Shown here: one piece after another, positions 33,501-43,700 of the stretch
How the letters are laid out: each line of letters opens with the position of its first letter
How positions within the stretch are numbered: the stretch's first letter is position 1
Assembly: GCA_030248195.1 (NCBI GenBank)
Contig: JASAND010000582.1
Span: 1-64,000 of the forward strand
DNA length: 64,000 nucleotides
DNA from: Trissonchulus latispiculum
Lineage: Eukaryota > Nematoda > Enoplea > Enoplida > Ironidae
Direction of reading: 5' to 3'
The notes under the pieces: model-generated
What the model was told of the DNA's origin: nothing
Database searches by the model: none
The model's input: only the letters and a program-made list of their open reading frames with translations
Program-made: the position numbers and the translations under genes

Positions 33501-34872
33501 GGTTTTGAAATTCTCATTGTGACATAAACATATATGCTTAAACATTGCGTGAATCCGAAACACGGATTCTTTGAAAAGGAAGAAATGATTTCACACACAA
33601 ATCATGCTGGTCCTATGTTAAACCACTGTTTACACGCATTTATGGAAAAATGCATCTTTAGCAAGCAAACTGCGTGTCAGGGCCAGGGCTGAGCAAACAT
33701 AAGAGACCTGCTGCGCTGAGGCGCAGCAGGAATAACACAGTACTCGCATTTTAACAAATTTTTCGAAGATCACAGATTTTGTTGATTTTGATATATTGTT
33801 TATGAACAAGCCAACTACCATATAAAAAATAAAAAATTTTAAAAAATTTTACTACTATGCATAAAATTGCAGGAAATAGGGGATGTAACGTCTCATAATT
33901 TAGTTTTTTAATTCAAATCATAGGAACTTTGAAATGACGCACATTAAGACATGACCGACGCACTTTAGGGAGCAACCCTTTGACAGCGAAAAACAGCACT
34001 TTTTTGGAAAAACGATTTATAACTTACGGTATGCTCTATCTAAAACAGTTAAGTCTTAAAGAAATGTAGAAGCAGATGTACATAACACTTCTGTAAAGTT
34101 TCATTTCATAAGCTTTGATCTTTCAAAAGTTATAGTTTGTCAAAGTGAACACACTTTATGCGTGGACAAAAGGTGACGCAGATTGGGCGCATCTACAGTA
34201 TCATGTACTCTTGCTGAAACTTGCAAAATTGTTTTGGAAGCATCGGACAGAATAAAATGTACATGAACATGTAAAAAGAGACAAGCTCAGAACAAAAGCA
34301 CAAGTAATTGTCTAGCCGCGGCATGATCTATGTTCAAGCTAGACACTGAATACGACCGAATAATAGTATTAAGGGGGAGAGCAGAATTTGAAGGAGGGGG
34401 GGATGCAGCATAGAAAACTTGAATTAATCTCAGTATTTTGTATTCCGCACAGGAACTAGACACATTTTTAAATTCGTTGTTAATTACTCGCTTAAACTTT
34501 ACTTACTTTTTCGTAAGTATTGCATGAAGCTGGAAGTGCAATGAGAAAGCTTTTTGTTCAAGATTGTAGGCTTTTAGTAACATTTAACACAAGTTTTAGT
34601 TAACTCTGAATCAAGCTTAACTAGCGACAAGTTTTGCTGTAGCTGTCAGCCAGAACAAGAAGGCTGTAGCAGTCGCATGCACTCCGCGGGAAGCAACGCT
34701 TTTGATATAGCAGTGCAGACATTTCTCGTTTTTCTCCCAACTCAAACTTCACATTTGTTCATAAATTTTCTATTTTTACATCATTTGCCATAAAATATTA
34801 GTTGGTAATGTGCCATATACCTGTGAACATAACCACCAAACAGAGCACACCAATGACTGTTTCTAGCTTCAT
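29455..34872 (-). CDS. Secreted Tyr/Cys/Asp-rich repeat protein, gene 1 (about 342 residues)
   Basis: Coding exons on the minus strand: 34872-34821 (signal peptide MKLETVIGVLCLVVMFTG), 30787-30764 (24-nt mini-exon, LADSCFK), 30407-29455 (main exon). All junctions are GT-AG and phases agree (1, 1). The mature N-terminal part has six spaced Cys (CFDKCEALG, NCYCSESGVC). Seven copies of a 31-residue unit follow, consensus CDYYGGDYCCEY-DYNGNSYYDYC-DEYYHP, in about 30215-29590; three are nearly identical in DNA. The tail is basic: KRGSPKQGPSKRGNLKRGN and KRGKPKG. Such an acidic Tyr/Cys body with a Lys/Arg tail suggests an extracellular cross-linked or coacervating protein, or a dibasic-processed precursor; neither is shown. 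Introns contain (TTG)n and several MITEs. Paralogous to genes 2 and 3. I recognise no named family. Confidence 0.85.
29590..30215 (-). repeat. 93-bp coding tandem repeat (seven 31-residue units)
   Basis: Units differ little at the three 5'-most copies (minus strand order) and more in copies 4 to 7; copy 4 is shortened (CVYYGTDHEGNYYNYYDYC). The plus strand shows it as GTAGTAG/GTAGTCG-rich repeats, which also create false ORFs in other frames (poly Thr/Ala/Val). Confidence 0.9.
30502..30578. repeat. (TTG)n microsatellite in the last intron of gene 1
   Basis: About 26 uninterrupted TTG triplets between exon 3 and exon 4 of gene 1. Confidence 0.98.
30764..30787 (-). CDS. 24-nt mini-exon of gene 1
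   Basis: On the minus strand TTTTCTAG precedes and GTAAGT follows a 24-nt segment coding LADSCFK. It adds the conserved GLA-D-C junction that in genes 2 and 3 begins the last exon directly. Without it the splice phases still agree (34821 to 30407), so it may be skippable. Confidence 0.75.
31297..31661. mobile_element. Dispersed repeat family C, copy 2
   Basis: Starts ATAGGATAACGTGGGGGG and ends CGTGTTAATGTATG. G/C-run edges and an A/T-rich middle, as in 8112-8427. Lies within the large intron of gene 1. Confidence 0.6.
31663..32000. mobile_element. Hairpin MITE, TA-flanked
   Basis: Ends AGAGTATGACAAGCG and CGCTTGTCATACTCC form inverted repeats that continue inward (CTATGCAGCGAAGGC both sides), with TA on each flank. 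Its core resembles 6141-7322. Confidence 0.7.
32970..32992. repeat. CTGCTGCGC hairpin, copy 1
   Basis: CCTGCTGCGC / GCGCAGCAGG with a 3-base loop region (CTGAG), preceded by AGA and followed by AAAAACAC. Confidence 0.85.
33708..33730. repeat. CTGCTGCGC hairpin, copy 2
   Basis: Identical 23-base hairpin to 32970-32992 although the flanking duplicates have diverged noticeably. Confidence 0.85.
34196..34820. other. Gene 1 intron, no further feature
   Basis: AT-rich, with a short purine run at 34370-34405. Nothing else recognised. Confidence 0.4.
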
Positions 34873-34885
34873 TGCTGGATAGATT
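34821..34885 (-). CDS. Signal-peptide exon of gene 1 (exon 2)
   Basis: TTTCAG acceptor (AG at 34887-34886), 13-nt leader AATCTATCCAGCA, ATG at 34872-34870, coding MKLETVIGVLCLVVMFT plus one base, donor GTATAT. Lys at position 2 and a hydrophobic core make a classic secretory signal. The exon matches 47448-47512 and 61700-61764 in length and phase. Confidence 0.85.
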
Positions 34886-35003
34886 CTGAAACAAACAGTC
34901 GGCTTGGAACAATCTAATATCTAAACGAACATTGGTCGGCTGCAGGCTAAGACTTTTCCAGGTCGGCGAACTAGACAGACCCGTTTCCTTCTGCCATAGA
35001 CCA

Positions 35004-35374
35004 GGGGCCAGTTTCATAAAAGTTGTCGAGTCCGCGAGTCGTCAAGTAGCCATTTACTCGCATTACATTATTTCTTTGGAATTAAAAACTAAACAGCAGT
35101 CACTGAAGTCTAATTTATGGTCGGTGTAAATAGTAGGACAAAGTAAAATAGTTCCACGGTAGATATATTAAGCTTTTAAAATTTTCAAAAAATTTGTAGA
35201 GTAAAATTTTTACATTGAAAAGTTCTCGAGTCAAATTTGACTAGAGAACTCGACTCGAAAACTAGCAGCTACGTTTCAACAATACTCGCCTTTCAGGATC
35301 ACAAGTCACCGACATTTCCAACGTAAATAAGCTACTTGACTCGACGACTCGCAAAGTTTTATGAAACTGGCCCC
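35004..35374. mobile_element. MITE with GGGGCCAGTTTCATAAAA ends
   Basis: 371 bp; ends GGGGCCAGTTTCATAAAA and TTTTATGAAACTGGCCCC are inverted repeats, extended by GAGTCGTCAAGTAGC / GCTACTTGACTCGACGACTC inside. Sits in intron 1 of gene 1. No clear TSD. Confidence 0.8.
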
Positions 35375-35880
35375 AGTTTTCACGAAACAAATGACAAGCC
35401 AGTAAACACTTAGTTTTTGACTAAACAAGGAATATTTATATTTTATGTGTCTTTCTTCGGCGACTTGTACGTATCATAAGAGGTGTGCGAAGACTGCAAA
35501 CTGGCCTCATATGATAACGAGACGGAAAGCAACAACGAAAGGCAAGTTCAGGGCAGTAGACATAGCAAATACTAGAGCTGTCAAGAAAGTATACATTTTT
35601 ATAACTAACAACGTTTTTAATCTTAAACTCCAGTACTGTTAGGTGCACGACTTTGTTTTATGTTGTGTTCAGATGCTATGCAGAGGATATCCCCCTTTTA
35701 CAGTAGATGCAATCGAACAGAATCAGACAACGCTTATATATGCAAGTACAAACCGCAAAGGGTGAGGCAATATCAGTGTTAAAATGCAGATATTAAAAGC
35801 AAACAAAAGGTGCAACTTATAATACAAGCGAAGTAATCTGAACTAGCATATAGTAATATAAAATAATGCACTAAACTTAC

Positions 35881-35937
35881 CAGATATAATGATGGAGAGA
35901 AAATGCTAGCCACCGCCCAGGTGGAGCTGCTTATATA
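35881..35937 (-). promoter_or_regulatory. TATA-box promoter and non-coding exon 1 of gene 1
   Basis: TATATAA at 35937-35931 (minus strand, GCTTATATAAGC context), then about 50 bp to a GTAAGT donor (exon end 35881). The transcription start is expected near 35905. The exon has no ATG. The same order is found at 48.92 and 63.14 kb. Confidence 0.75.
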
Positions 35938-35944
35938 AGCTGCA

Positions 35945-36750
35945 ATGAGATTATGTTTATTTTTCAATTTTATGGTTTATTTTAAGCCAATTTATTGCAA
36001 ATAATATTAATCCTAATAGTAGATATATAAATAGTAATAATATTCTGTTGGAATTATGCAAAAGAGCAATCGTTTTGTAGATCTTCTGTAATGCTTGTTT
36101 TTGATTTATTTTGTCTATCTTTCATGTTCTTTGGTATCATTGTATTGAATCAAGCCGTATGATTTTTAAAGCTTTTTAATGTGGCCGATTTTTAGTGGTA
36201 GGTATTCAAGCTAGAGTTATCATTGTACACTATAACTGACTATGTGGTGAATATATAATTTTCCTGCGTTTAATAATACTCCATATGATATGAATAAAAC
36301 ATAAATATTTATACATTCTAGTTTCGCTTTTATTAGTAGCCCATGTTGGAATATGGCTTGTAGACGCATTAAGCTATCTGGAGCTCCTAATGCGTTGCAT
36401 TTGTCATTCATGAGTAAATTGCATTATTATTGTTTACTATTTTTGTCCTGTTGTAAGCAGAACCATCCCTCAAAGTATAAATGATTGGATTTAACAGATC
36501 AAATTGAGTCAGTATTGAAATCAAAACAACCATTTGCAGTTTATGAAATCAGACTAAATTTGAATGAAAACCATCACATGGCTTATCGATGTGGCGGAGC
36601 TTAGAATAATGAGGCTTTTGCTAGCGATTTTAAAAATAGCTAGTTTAGAAGTATGAATCAATTTGGTATCTCGGAGTTTGAAATGGACATCCTCTGAAAT
36701 GTGCAGATTACTGGGCAATACTCCCATTTTTACAGACAATGCCGCAAAAT
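35945..36750 (-). promoter_or_regulatory. Upstream flank conserved with genes 2 and 3
   Basis: About 0.8 kb upstream of the TATA box aligns by eye with 48.95-49.75 and 63.16-63.95 kb: shared blocks CCGTATGATTTTTAAAGC / CCATATGATTTTCGAAGC, GGTAGGTATTCA, and CAGAACCATCCCTCAAA / CAGAACCATCTCTCAAA. It has no ORF, so likely promoter and enhancer sequence carried along by duplication. Confidence 0.6.
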
Positions 36751-36951
36751 TTTCCAAATTTTCAAAAAAGCCAAAAACCTGCCTGCATTCCCTTTTCAGG
36801 CTATGTGAAGTTTACCTTTGATTCTCCCCATCAGTCATATCAGACTGTAACTTTTGCTATGTCGACTGGATGCCATAGCAAAGGCCCATCTTGGCCATTC
36901 CGCTCCGCTGACATTTACATCCATTAACTACATGCAAAAATTAACTAACCA

Positions 36952-37100
36952 CAGGCGGACTAGGGGGGAGGGGGAGTTTCCCCCCCTCGGCGAAGTCGTC
37001 CACAAGGGTTCCGAAATTGCGTCCACAAGGGGTCAGAAAATTGGCTATAAGGGATAAGAAAATTGTCCAGAAAATAGGTTTTAAGACTAAAATTTCTGTA
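36952..37100. mobile_element. Fragment of a G-run repeat (family C-like)
   Basis: GGCGGACTAGGGGGGAGGGG with CCCCCC just inside, similar to the left ends of family C copies. Truncated. Confidence 0.4.
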
Positions 37101-37249
37101 CATTTTAGTGTTTCCACGACGTTTGTCGTTAGAAGAACATTCGACTCTAGTTAATGTGTGCATGAACATCTTCAGAAACACTGACCTACCACAAACGCTA
37201 GCGGCAAAAAAGGCATGAGCACATGCACCTTCTAGCTAACCCGTACGAA

Positions 37250-37454
37250 TTTCTATGAAAATGAGCGCATGCATGTCAAACAAGGAGATCTTCGTTACCT
37301 CACTTTTTGTCATTCCACCATCCATCCTTCCTTCAATCTTGAAATTTTCTCTTCAGTTTCACTGTGTTTGCTTTGGAAAGAAATTTCCAGCATTTAGCAA
37401 AGTTTACTTTTACTTCATCATTTACTTTCTGCACACCGTATTTTTATCATTTCT
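37250..37454. repeat. Direct repeat arm (left half), copy of 40845-41040
   Basis: AAAATGAGCGCATGCATGTC, GTCATTCCACCATCC, CTTCAGTTTCACTGTGTTTG match 40850-40965. It continues after the inserted element at 39807-39965 (CTCATCTGCCCATTACCA, CAAGCTAGTGACT). The paired copy at 40845-41190 lacks the insertion and is the empty site. Confidence 0.75.
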
Positions 37455-37456
37455 TA

Positions 37457-39806
37457 GGGCCTTTTCGCGCGCGAGTTAAACAAGTTAAAATTAACTTGAT
37501 CCTTTTCGCGCCAGGGGCAAAAGAGTTAAATGAGTTAATTTTAACTAGCTGGGGTTAAACGAATTAAACGCTTTTTAACTCGGTGCTCTCGCGAACAGGG
37601 GTTAAAATTAACTCGTTTAACTCTACCTGCATTCGCGCGCACATAATGGGTTAAATTATCCACAGAGTTAATTTTAACTCAACCTTTTTTCGCGCGCGAG
37701 TTAAAATTAACTCCTTTAACTCTGCAGCAACTTTACCCATTGAATTTTAACCCTCGATTCTGCACGGGGGTTAAACGAGTTAAAAATAAGGTAGGCCGCC
37801 TGAAGTCACTACAGGTCAACTAAACCAAAAGTGGTATTTTATTTAATATTTTGGCTTGTTTTATTATGTTAATACAAGAGTTTTTTACAAAAATATTTAT
37901 TTTTCGATTCAGAATAAATAGTTAACTCTTACTGCATTTGCAAAATAAGTAGTGTGGAATAATATATAATTGCATAAAATGTGTTGAGAAAAGTCGCGAA
38001 ATTGATCCTGTGAAATTCACTATGAAACGCTCAAAGTTATTCCTTTTATGGCAAACAGTTTGGTTAGCTTTGATTGGCTGTTTCAAAATGCTTCCAGGCT
38101 TGATTGGCTAGTGCTACTTCAAAGAGGCGCTACCTGATTGGTCGGTGCTTACACACTGTTTGCTTATTAATCTTCAATTCTTCATGATTGACTGGCCTGT
38201 AATGTGAGAAGTTTCGGTCGATTCTGACAAAGCACTTAGGAATTGCTTTTTTGCTGCGGAACCGTCGTACATTTTCAAATTACATGGAAATAATCGATAG
38301 CTAAATATTCGTTAAGTACGGAATGAAACAACTCAAGACTTAAACTCGATGTGCAGAACATGTGTTACAAAGTTATGTGTGGAAATAAGCAGAATCCGTA
38401 ACGATAACATTTTCATGATGTATCCCTTCCTTAAATCGGTTTTAGGGATCCCTGCTCGGTAACAAAGCACTGTATTAGCAAAGCACGGTGCGAAAGCCAT
38501 CATGAATGACACCGTGTATTGCACATTAACACCGTTCAAGGAGCAGCTACTTGTTATATTGAGCTTAGCTGTGTACTATTATGCGACAAATGACGGATCT
38601 TTTGCGCTTTCCCCCCCAGCCCTAACTTTTGATTTTTTGACCAATAACTTTGAAATTTGGTGTGGGTGCATACTGGAGGATGGTGAATTCAAAAATTCAA
38701 AAATTTTAAAATTTTTAAAATTTTTAAAAAATTTTAAATTTTTGTTTGGTAAGGGAGGACCAAGAGGAACCAAAAAATTTTTTGAAAAAAATTTTGCTGA
38801 AAACATGCATACAGGGGTTTTCTGGGGCGCTGAGCACGAATATGAAATCCGTTTTTCGATTCAGCTTTTTGTTAGCTCAGTATAAGCTTACATGTTAAGC
38901 TTACAACTTTAGCTTATAGTGAGCTAACGAAAAGCTGAATCGAAAAACGGATTTTAGGTTCGAGCTCAGCGCCTCAGAAAACCCTGTATGAATGTTTTCA
39001 GCAAAATTTTTTTCAAAAAATTTTTTGGTTCCCCTTACCAGACAAAAATTTAAAATTTTTAAAATTTTTAAAATTTTTGAATTTTTGAATTCACCAACTT
39101 CCAGTATGCACCCACACCAAATTTCAAAGTTATTGGTCAAAAAATCAAAGTTAGGGCTTGGGGGGGGAAGCGCAAAAGTGACTAATTAGCTTTTCCAATA
39201 TAAAACGTTTAATTCCAACGCACACCGCCTTTAATATTGCATAGTCGACTATTTTGCTAAAGGGTAGCTACTTCAAGTTTAAACTTTGGCTAGAAAATCA
39301 TATCCAATCAAGCTGCTGCGATGGTCTTACGGTGGTTTGGGCGCCATCTAGATTGTGCTTTGCTGATAGTACATTAAACATTTGTGCATAGATGCTTAAA
39401 ACTGTTTAATCTCTACAAAATAAGGAATAACATAAGTAGTCTTTTCAACTAGTAGCACTATTTAAAAGAGGAATATTAAACCACCGAAATTCATTCAAGA
39501 CAAGGCGGAAGCATAGTTTGCCGATTATGTTGATCACTGCTTTAATCTGATTTGAACGCGCGCACGGAAAGAATGCAAACGAATCGGCAGAGCTAAATGA
39601 GCTAAAATTAACTCTTTTAACCCCTGTTACGGCACTCAGCGACTTAATTTTAACCCATTTAGCTCTGCTCGGTTTAACCCTGCTAGAGTTAAAAGAGTTA
39701 AAACAGGCAGGGTCAAAATTAACTCGCTGAGTGCGCGAACAGGGGTTAAAATATTTAACTTTAACTCGTTTTACTCTACTCTTTTAACTCCCGCGCGAAA
39801 AGGCCC
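37457..39806. mobile_element. 2.35-kb TA-flanked non-autonomous transposon
   Basis: TIR GGGCCTTTTCGCGCG on the left matches CGCGCGAAAAGGCCC on the right, flanked by TA on both sides (37455-37456, 39807-39808). Subterminal regions carry many GAGTTAAA / TTAACTC repeats in both directions. There is no transposase frame. A TA duplication suggests a Tc1/mariner-like mechanism. The uninterrupted paralogous sequence 1 kb downstream supports insertion at this site. Confidence 0.85.
38600..39178. mobile_element. Foldback element nested in the 2.35-kb transposon
   Basis: The arms 38600-38885 and 38890-39178 are near-complete inverted copies: CCCTAACTTTTGATTTTTTG / CAAAAAATCAAAGTTAGGG, CACACCAAATTTCAAAG, and an AATTTTTAAAATT stretch. 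The centre is CTTACATGTTAAG. The left arm has a 17-bp-scale extra piece (GGGAGGACCAAGAGGA). ORFs on each arm are mirror shadows. Confidence 0.85.
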
Positions 39807-39964
39807 TAAGCTAAAACTTACCATTGCGGTCTAGTTTTTCTAAACAAAATATTTCTCTGACTCATCTGCCCATTACCACTTCCTTTTCCGTGATAGTTGT
39901 TTACTTATATCACTTGAACAGCTGTCTTCGTTTTTCCTGTTCAAGCTAGTGACTGGTTGTTGCG

Positions 39965-40845
39965 TTATTTGCCCATCCGAGCATAGCCCAGCGGACCCAG
40001 ATGGCCCGCTGTGGTTCCAGGGGATGGTTCCCAGTGGTGATAAAGAGTAGAGGTTAGTGTTTAGTTGGGTAAAACAGTTAGTGGTGCCAAGTACCGATAA
40101 AACCCGGAAATTCCGGTGAGATCAAGCTTCAAGCCCGCCAATCAGAAGCAGGCCGCCTGATGGCGCCTTGTATGTGAAACTAGTCTACCTTTGCGACCAC
40201 AGATTAGAGATACAGCTCCACTGAATCGTACATGCTGAACCCAGCAGTCCTGGTGCTCAAATTCCTAACCACAGCTTCCGCTCCTCAAGGATAGCCCAAA
40301 TCAGCCGTCTTTTCGGGTTCAGTTGTTCTTAGTAATGGATTTTTCGCACTTGTTGCGGATGACCCGACTAGGTCCATCAGGATCCGGCCGGTTCCCGGAC
40401 TGGCCCCCAGCACCCCGGGGAGGACCAACGGTTCTTGATTCTCGCTGTTCACCATGAGCAGAATTGATGTGGCGGGAGATCGTAGCATGGGATCTTCTTC
40501 TAATGCCACAGATGTTGCATTGGTATATCTTTGTTGATCGGTTCGCGATTATCCGGAATAAGACTCTGGTGGTGTAGTATCTTGTGATATGTTCCTCCGA
40601 TTGAGGAGTTCTACGTTAGACTGATTATAGTGGTGTGTTGCTCGTTGTACAAAATGTAACGTAGCGAGGAACCAGCTCAGTTGATTAAATCTGTCAGTTG
40701 AAATCCGGCCGTGGTCACAGCTAGTAGCGGTCACAACATCTGGCATCAGCAGCTCTCAGAGGGTTCGAGAGGGTCCTGGGGATTACTATACAAGAGGCGG
40801 CTCCCCTTCAACAGCGCCTGGCTGTTTCTCCAGAGAAAGTGGTAA
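39965..40845. other. G+C-richer block of unknown origin
   Basis: More G+C-rich than its surroundings (GCGGACCCAGATGGCCCGC, CCCCAGCACCCCGGGG). Located between the two direct-repeat arms. Short ORFs only; possibly part of a retroelement, but no domain is seen. Confidence 0.35.
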
Positions 40846-41190
40846 TGAAAATGAGCACATGTATATATACAAACAAGAAGATCTGCACTAGGTCACCATT
40901 TTGTCATTCCACCATCCTTCCTTCAATCTCGAAATTTCCTCTTCAGTTTCACAGTGTATGCTAATTGGAAGCAATTTACAGCATTTAGCAAGCGAGCAAT
41001 TTACTTTCTGCGCGGCCCTATTATTGTCGTTTTTATTCTAAAACATTTTATTGCGTTCCCATTTTCTAGTTTTTCGAAACTAAAAATTTTTATGACTCAT
41101 CTGCCAACTACCAATTCCTTTTCGGTTATTTTTCCTTCATGTCTGCCACTTGAACAGCTATCTCCTTTTGCCTCTTCAAGCTAGTGACTT
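40845..41190. repeat. Direct repeat arm, uninterrupted copy
   Basis: Paralogous to 37250-37454 plus 39807-39965 without the 2.35-kb element; see that entry. Confidence 0.75.
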
Positions 41191-42415
41191 ATCGTGTGCT
41201 AGTACGCTAGTACTCCAGCACATTGCATACGTTTGTAGTGTTTGCAAAACTCTGGACAATTTAAACTGGACCAAAAGAAGGAACTTTTTTTAAGTTAAGT
41301 CTGACAATGCTTATCTATTTTAAAAGCTCAAAAATCTGATATCTCTAAAGTTTTAAAAAGTTTTAAAACTGTAGCAACAGAAATAAGTAACGAAAATTAG
41401 CCGAGTTTGATATTAAATAAAAAAACCCGTTCAGGAAAACGCTAATGTGTTTACTTCACTATTCATTTCAGGCTAGTGTATTTTTCAATGGCTGCGGTAG
41501 GACATTTCCCTTTTTCTCTGTGTCGGCTCATTTTTATCATTCCTCACCTTTGGTTTTTATGTTGTATCAGTTCAACTCTTTTAAACTGTCTTAGCTCCAA
41601 GGTGACCCTGTAGAGCCTTTTCATTTACATAAAAATGTATTGCGTTATGCTTTTTACTTTTAATGTCAATTAATGTTCTGTTTCTCTATTTTAGGGTGAC
41701 GTCAGAAGTTACGGCTTAGGGACGTTTTCTGGCTGTTCTGGTTCTAAGTCGAGATTGAGGGCTTTTGATGCTATTTTAATTGCTTATAAAAGTTGGCAAT
41801 CCATTTGCTTTTGTGAAAATACCCGTACTTTTTAGTTGGGTGTAATTTATGATTTGCTGTATCTACTGTACTGTTTGTAAAAATTTATGCTACTTAATTT
41901 TCGGAGTCTCTTCTTTTCTACTGTCACAGTAAGTCCGGTCGCATTTTTGAGCCGTCTTTATTTTAATTTAGATCTTTGTATTAGCCTTGTTTTCGGTAGG
42001 TCGGGTATGTTTTTACTGGACTGGTATAAATAGTTTCTGAGAATTTTTAAGTGCGTATATTTTAGTAAAAATTATCATACTATCTTAAGTTCATTCTATC
42101 ATTCTATTCTTTAAAGTATTTGCCCTTCATCGGCGGTTCGACTAAGTTCAGTAGGTTTCACTAGGACATGTTGGCAAGATCCAGCTCAGGTCGACTGGAA
42201 CTACATCTCCGTTTGTATCCTTGGCCTGTTCCCACTCCGTAAAGTTTGGTCATAGTATGCTTCCAGCTTTACACAAATCTAGACATTCAGTTGAAGTTCC
42301 ATGCGGCCAAGAAATCAATCAAGCATTGAGCAGCTAGGAGTTAAATATCACTGTAACAGTGGCCAGTGTACAGAGAGCACCAGTGATATACAAACATGCG
42401 TTCTACTCTACTCTC
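41191..42415. other. No supported feature
   Basis: AT-rich, T-biased sequence, without a convincing ORF or repeat. Confidence 0.4.
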
Positions 42416-42419
42416 CTGC

Positions 42420-42500
42420 CTACATGGTGCAGTGAGTGAAAGCCTGATTGCAGTACGAGAGGTCCATGGTTCGATTCCCGACGAAGCCAAATCTTTACAC
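42420..42500 (+). mobile_element. tRNA-like SINE head
   Basis: TGGTGCAGTGAGTG (A-box-like) and GGTTCGATTCC (B box) 40 bp apart, ending CCCGACGAAG. The fold is poor for a tRNA gene. It directly precedes the minisatellite. Confidence 0.5.
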
Positions 42501-42531
42501 CAAGGTGGAAGTTGCCAAGCACAGACGCACT

Positions 42532-43290
42532 TTTTAGACATGGTATATTAGTACTAACAGACAACTCTTTAGATATGGTGTATTAGTACTAACTGACAAC
42601 GTTTTAGACATGGTATATTGGTACTAACAGACAACTCTTTAGACATGGTATATTGGTACTAACAGACAACTCTTTAGACATGGTGTATTAGTACTAACTG
42701 ACAACGTTTTAGACATGGTGCTTTGGTACTAACAGACAACTCTTTAGACATGGTATATTGGTACTAACAGACAACACATTAGAAATGGTGTATTAGTACT
42801 AACTGACAACGTTTTAGACATGGTGCTTTGGTACTAACAGACAACTCTTTAGACATGGTATATTGGTACTAACAGACAACTCTTTAGATATGGTGTATTA
42901 GTACTAACTGACAACGTTTTAGACATGGTATATTGGTACTGACAGACAACTCTTTAGACATGGTATATTGGTACTAACAGACAACTCTTTAGATATGGTG
43001 TATTAGTACTAAATGACAACTTTTTAGGCATGGTATATTGGTACTAACAGACAACTCTTTAGACATGGTATACTGGTACTAACAGACAACTCTTTAGACA
43101 TGGTGTATTAGTACTAACTGACAACGTTTTAGACATGGTGCTTTGGTACTAACAGACAACTTTTTAGACATGATGTATTAGTACCAATAGACAATTTTAT
43201 AGATATGGTGTATTAGTACTAGCAGACAACGTTTCAGATATGGTGTATTAGTACTAACAGACAAAGTTTTAGATATGGTGTAATCTGGTG
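42532..43290. repeat. 35-bp minisatellite, about 21 copies
   Basis: Unit TTTAGACATGGTATATTAGT followed by ACTAACAGACAACTC. Variants (GGTATATTGG, GGTGTATTAG, GGTGCTTTGG) alternate in a partly regular higher-order pattern, indicating multi-unit duplications. No flanking protein genes. Confidence 0.95.
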
Positions 43291-43700
43291 CTAAATTCCT
43301 ACGGCCTGGAAAATTTACCAAACGCTTGGCCAAGTTTTTGCATTTAATTTTATCGAATTCAGCGAACCATCGGCAACGATGCCTTTTAGCTTTCAGACTT
43401 TAGCTGTTATAAGCAGCCTTAGCTGACTGATTTTCTGATTAACTTATTCCGTCTCACAATAATTTGTTTTGTTTGAGATGTTTCATTGTACGTCCGAGCA
43501 AATTCCGGCATGAGTAGTTAAACACTATATTGGCAAGTAACTTCTACCAATCATTCAGGAAGGGAACGTGTGTTGATAATAATGTGTTTTGTGGACTCAA
43601 AATAATTTATTTTTCCAGATGTCTGAGCGACATTTATTAGGTTCATCACCAAATAACATAGCTTCACTCAACCCTGGAGCCTTAATGTGCGTTCACAGAT

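Larger units (their letters stand above)
32006..34195. mobile_element. 2.2-kb TA-flanked element with internal duplication
   Basis: Left end TAGATTCGCCCAATCTGCGT and right end ACGCAGATTGGGCGCATCTA are inverted repeats. Related CAAAGTGCGTC/GACGCAC motifs are repeated inside. The middle holds two diverged direct copies (about 32515-33010 and 33140-33760), each ending in the same perfect hairpin. No transposase frame; this is a large non-autonomous element in the gene 1 intron. Confidence 0.65.

Noticed and set aside
38502..39189. Phe/Lys-rich ORFs on both strands
   Set aside because: They mirror each other across the foldback element arms.
42532..43290. Possible CRISPR array or centromeric satellite
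   Set aside because: Contiguous 35-bp units with no spacers; the array is under 0.8 kb.
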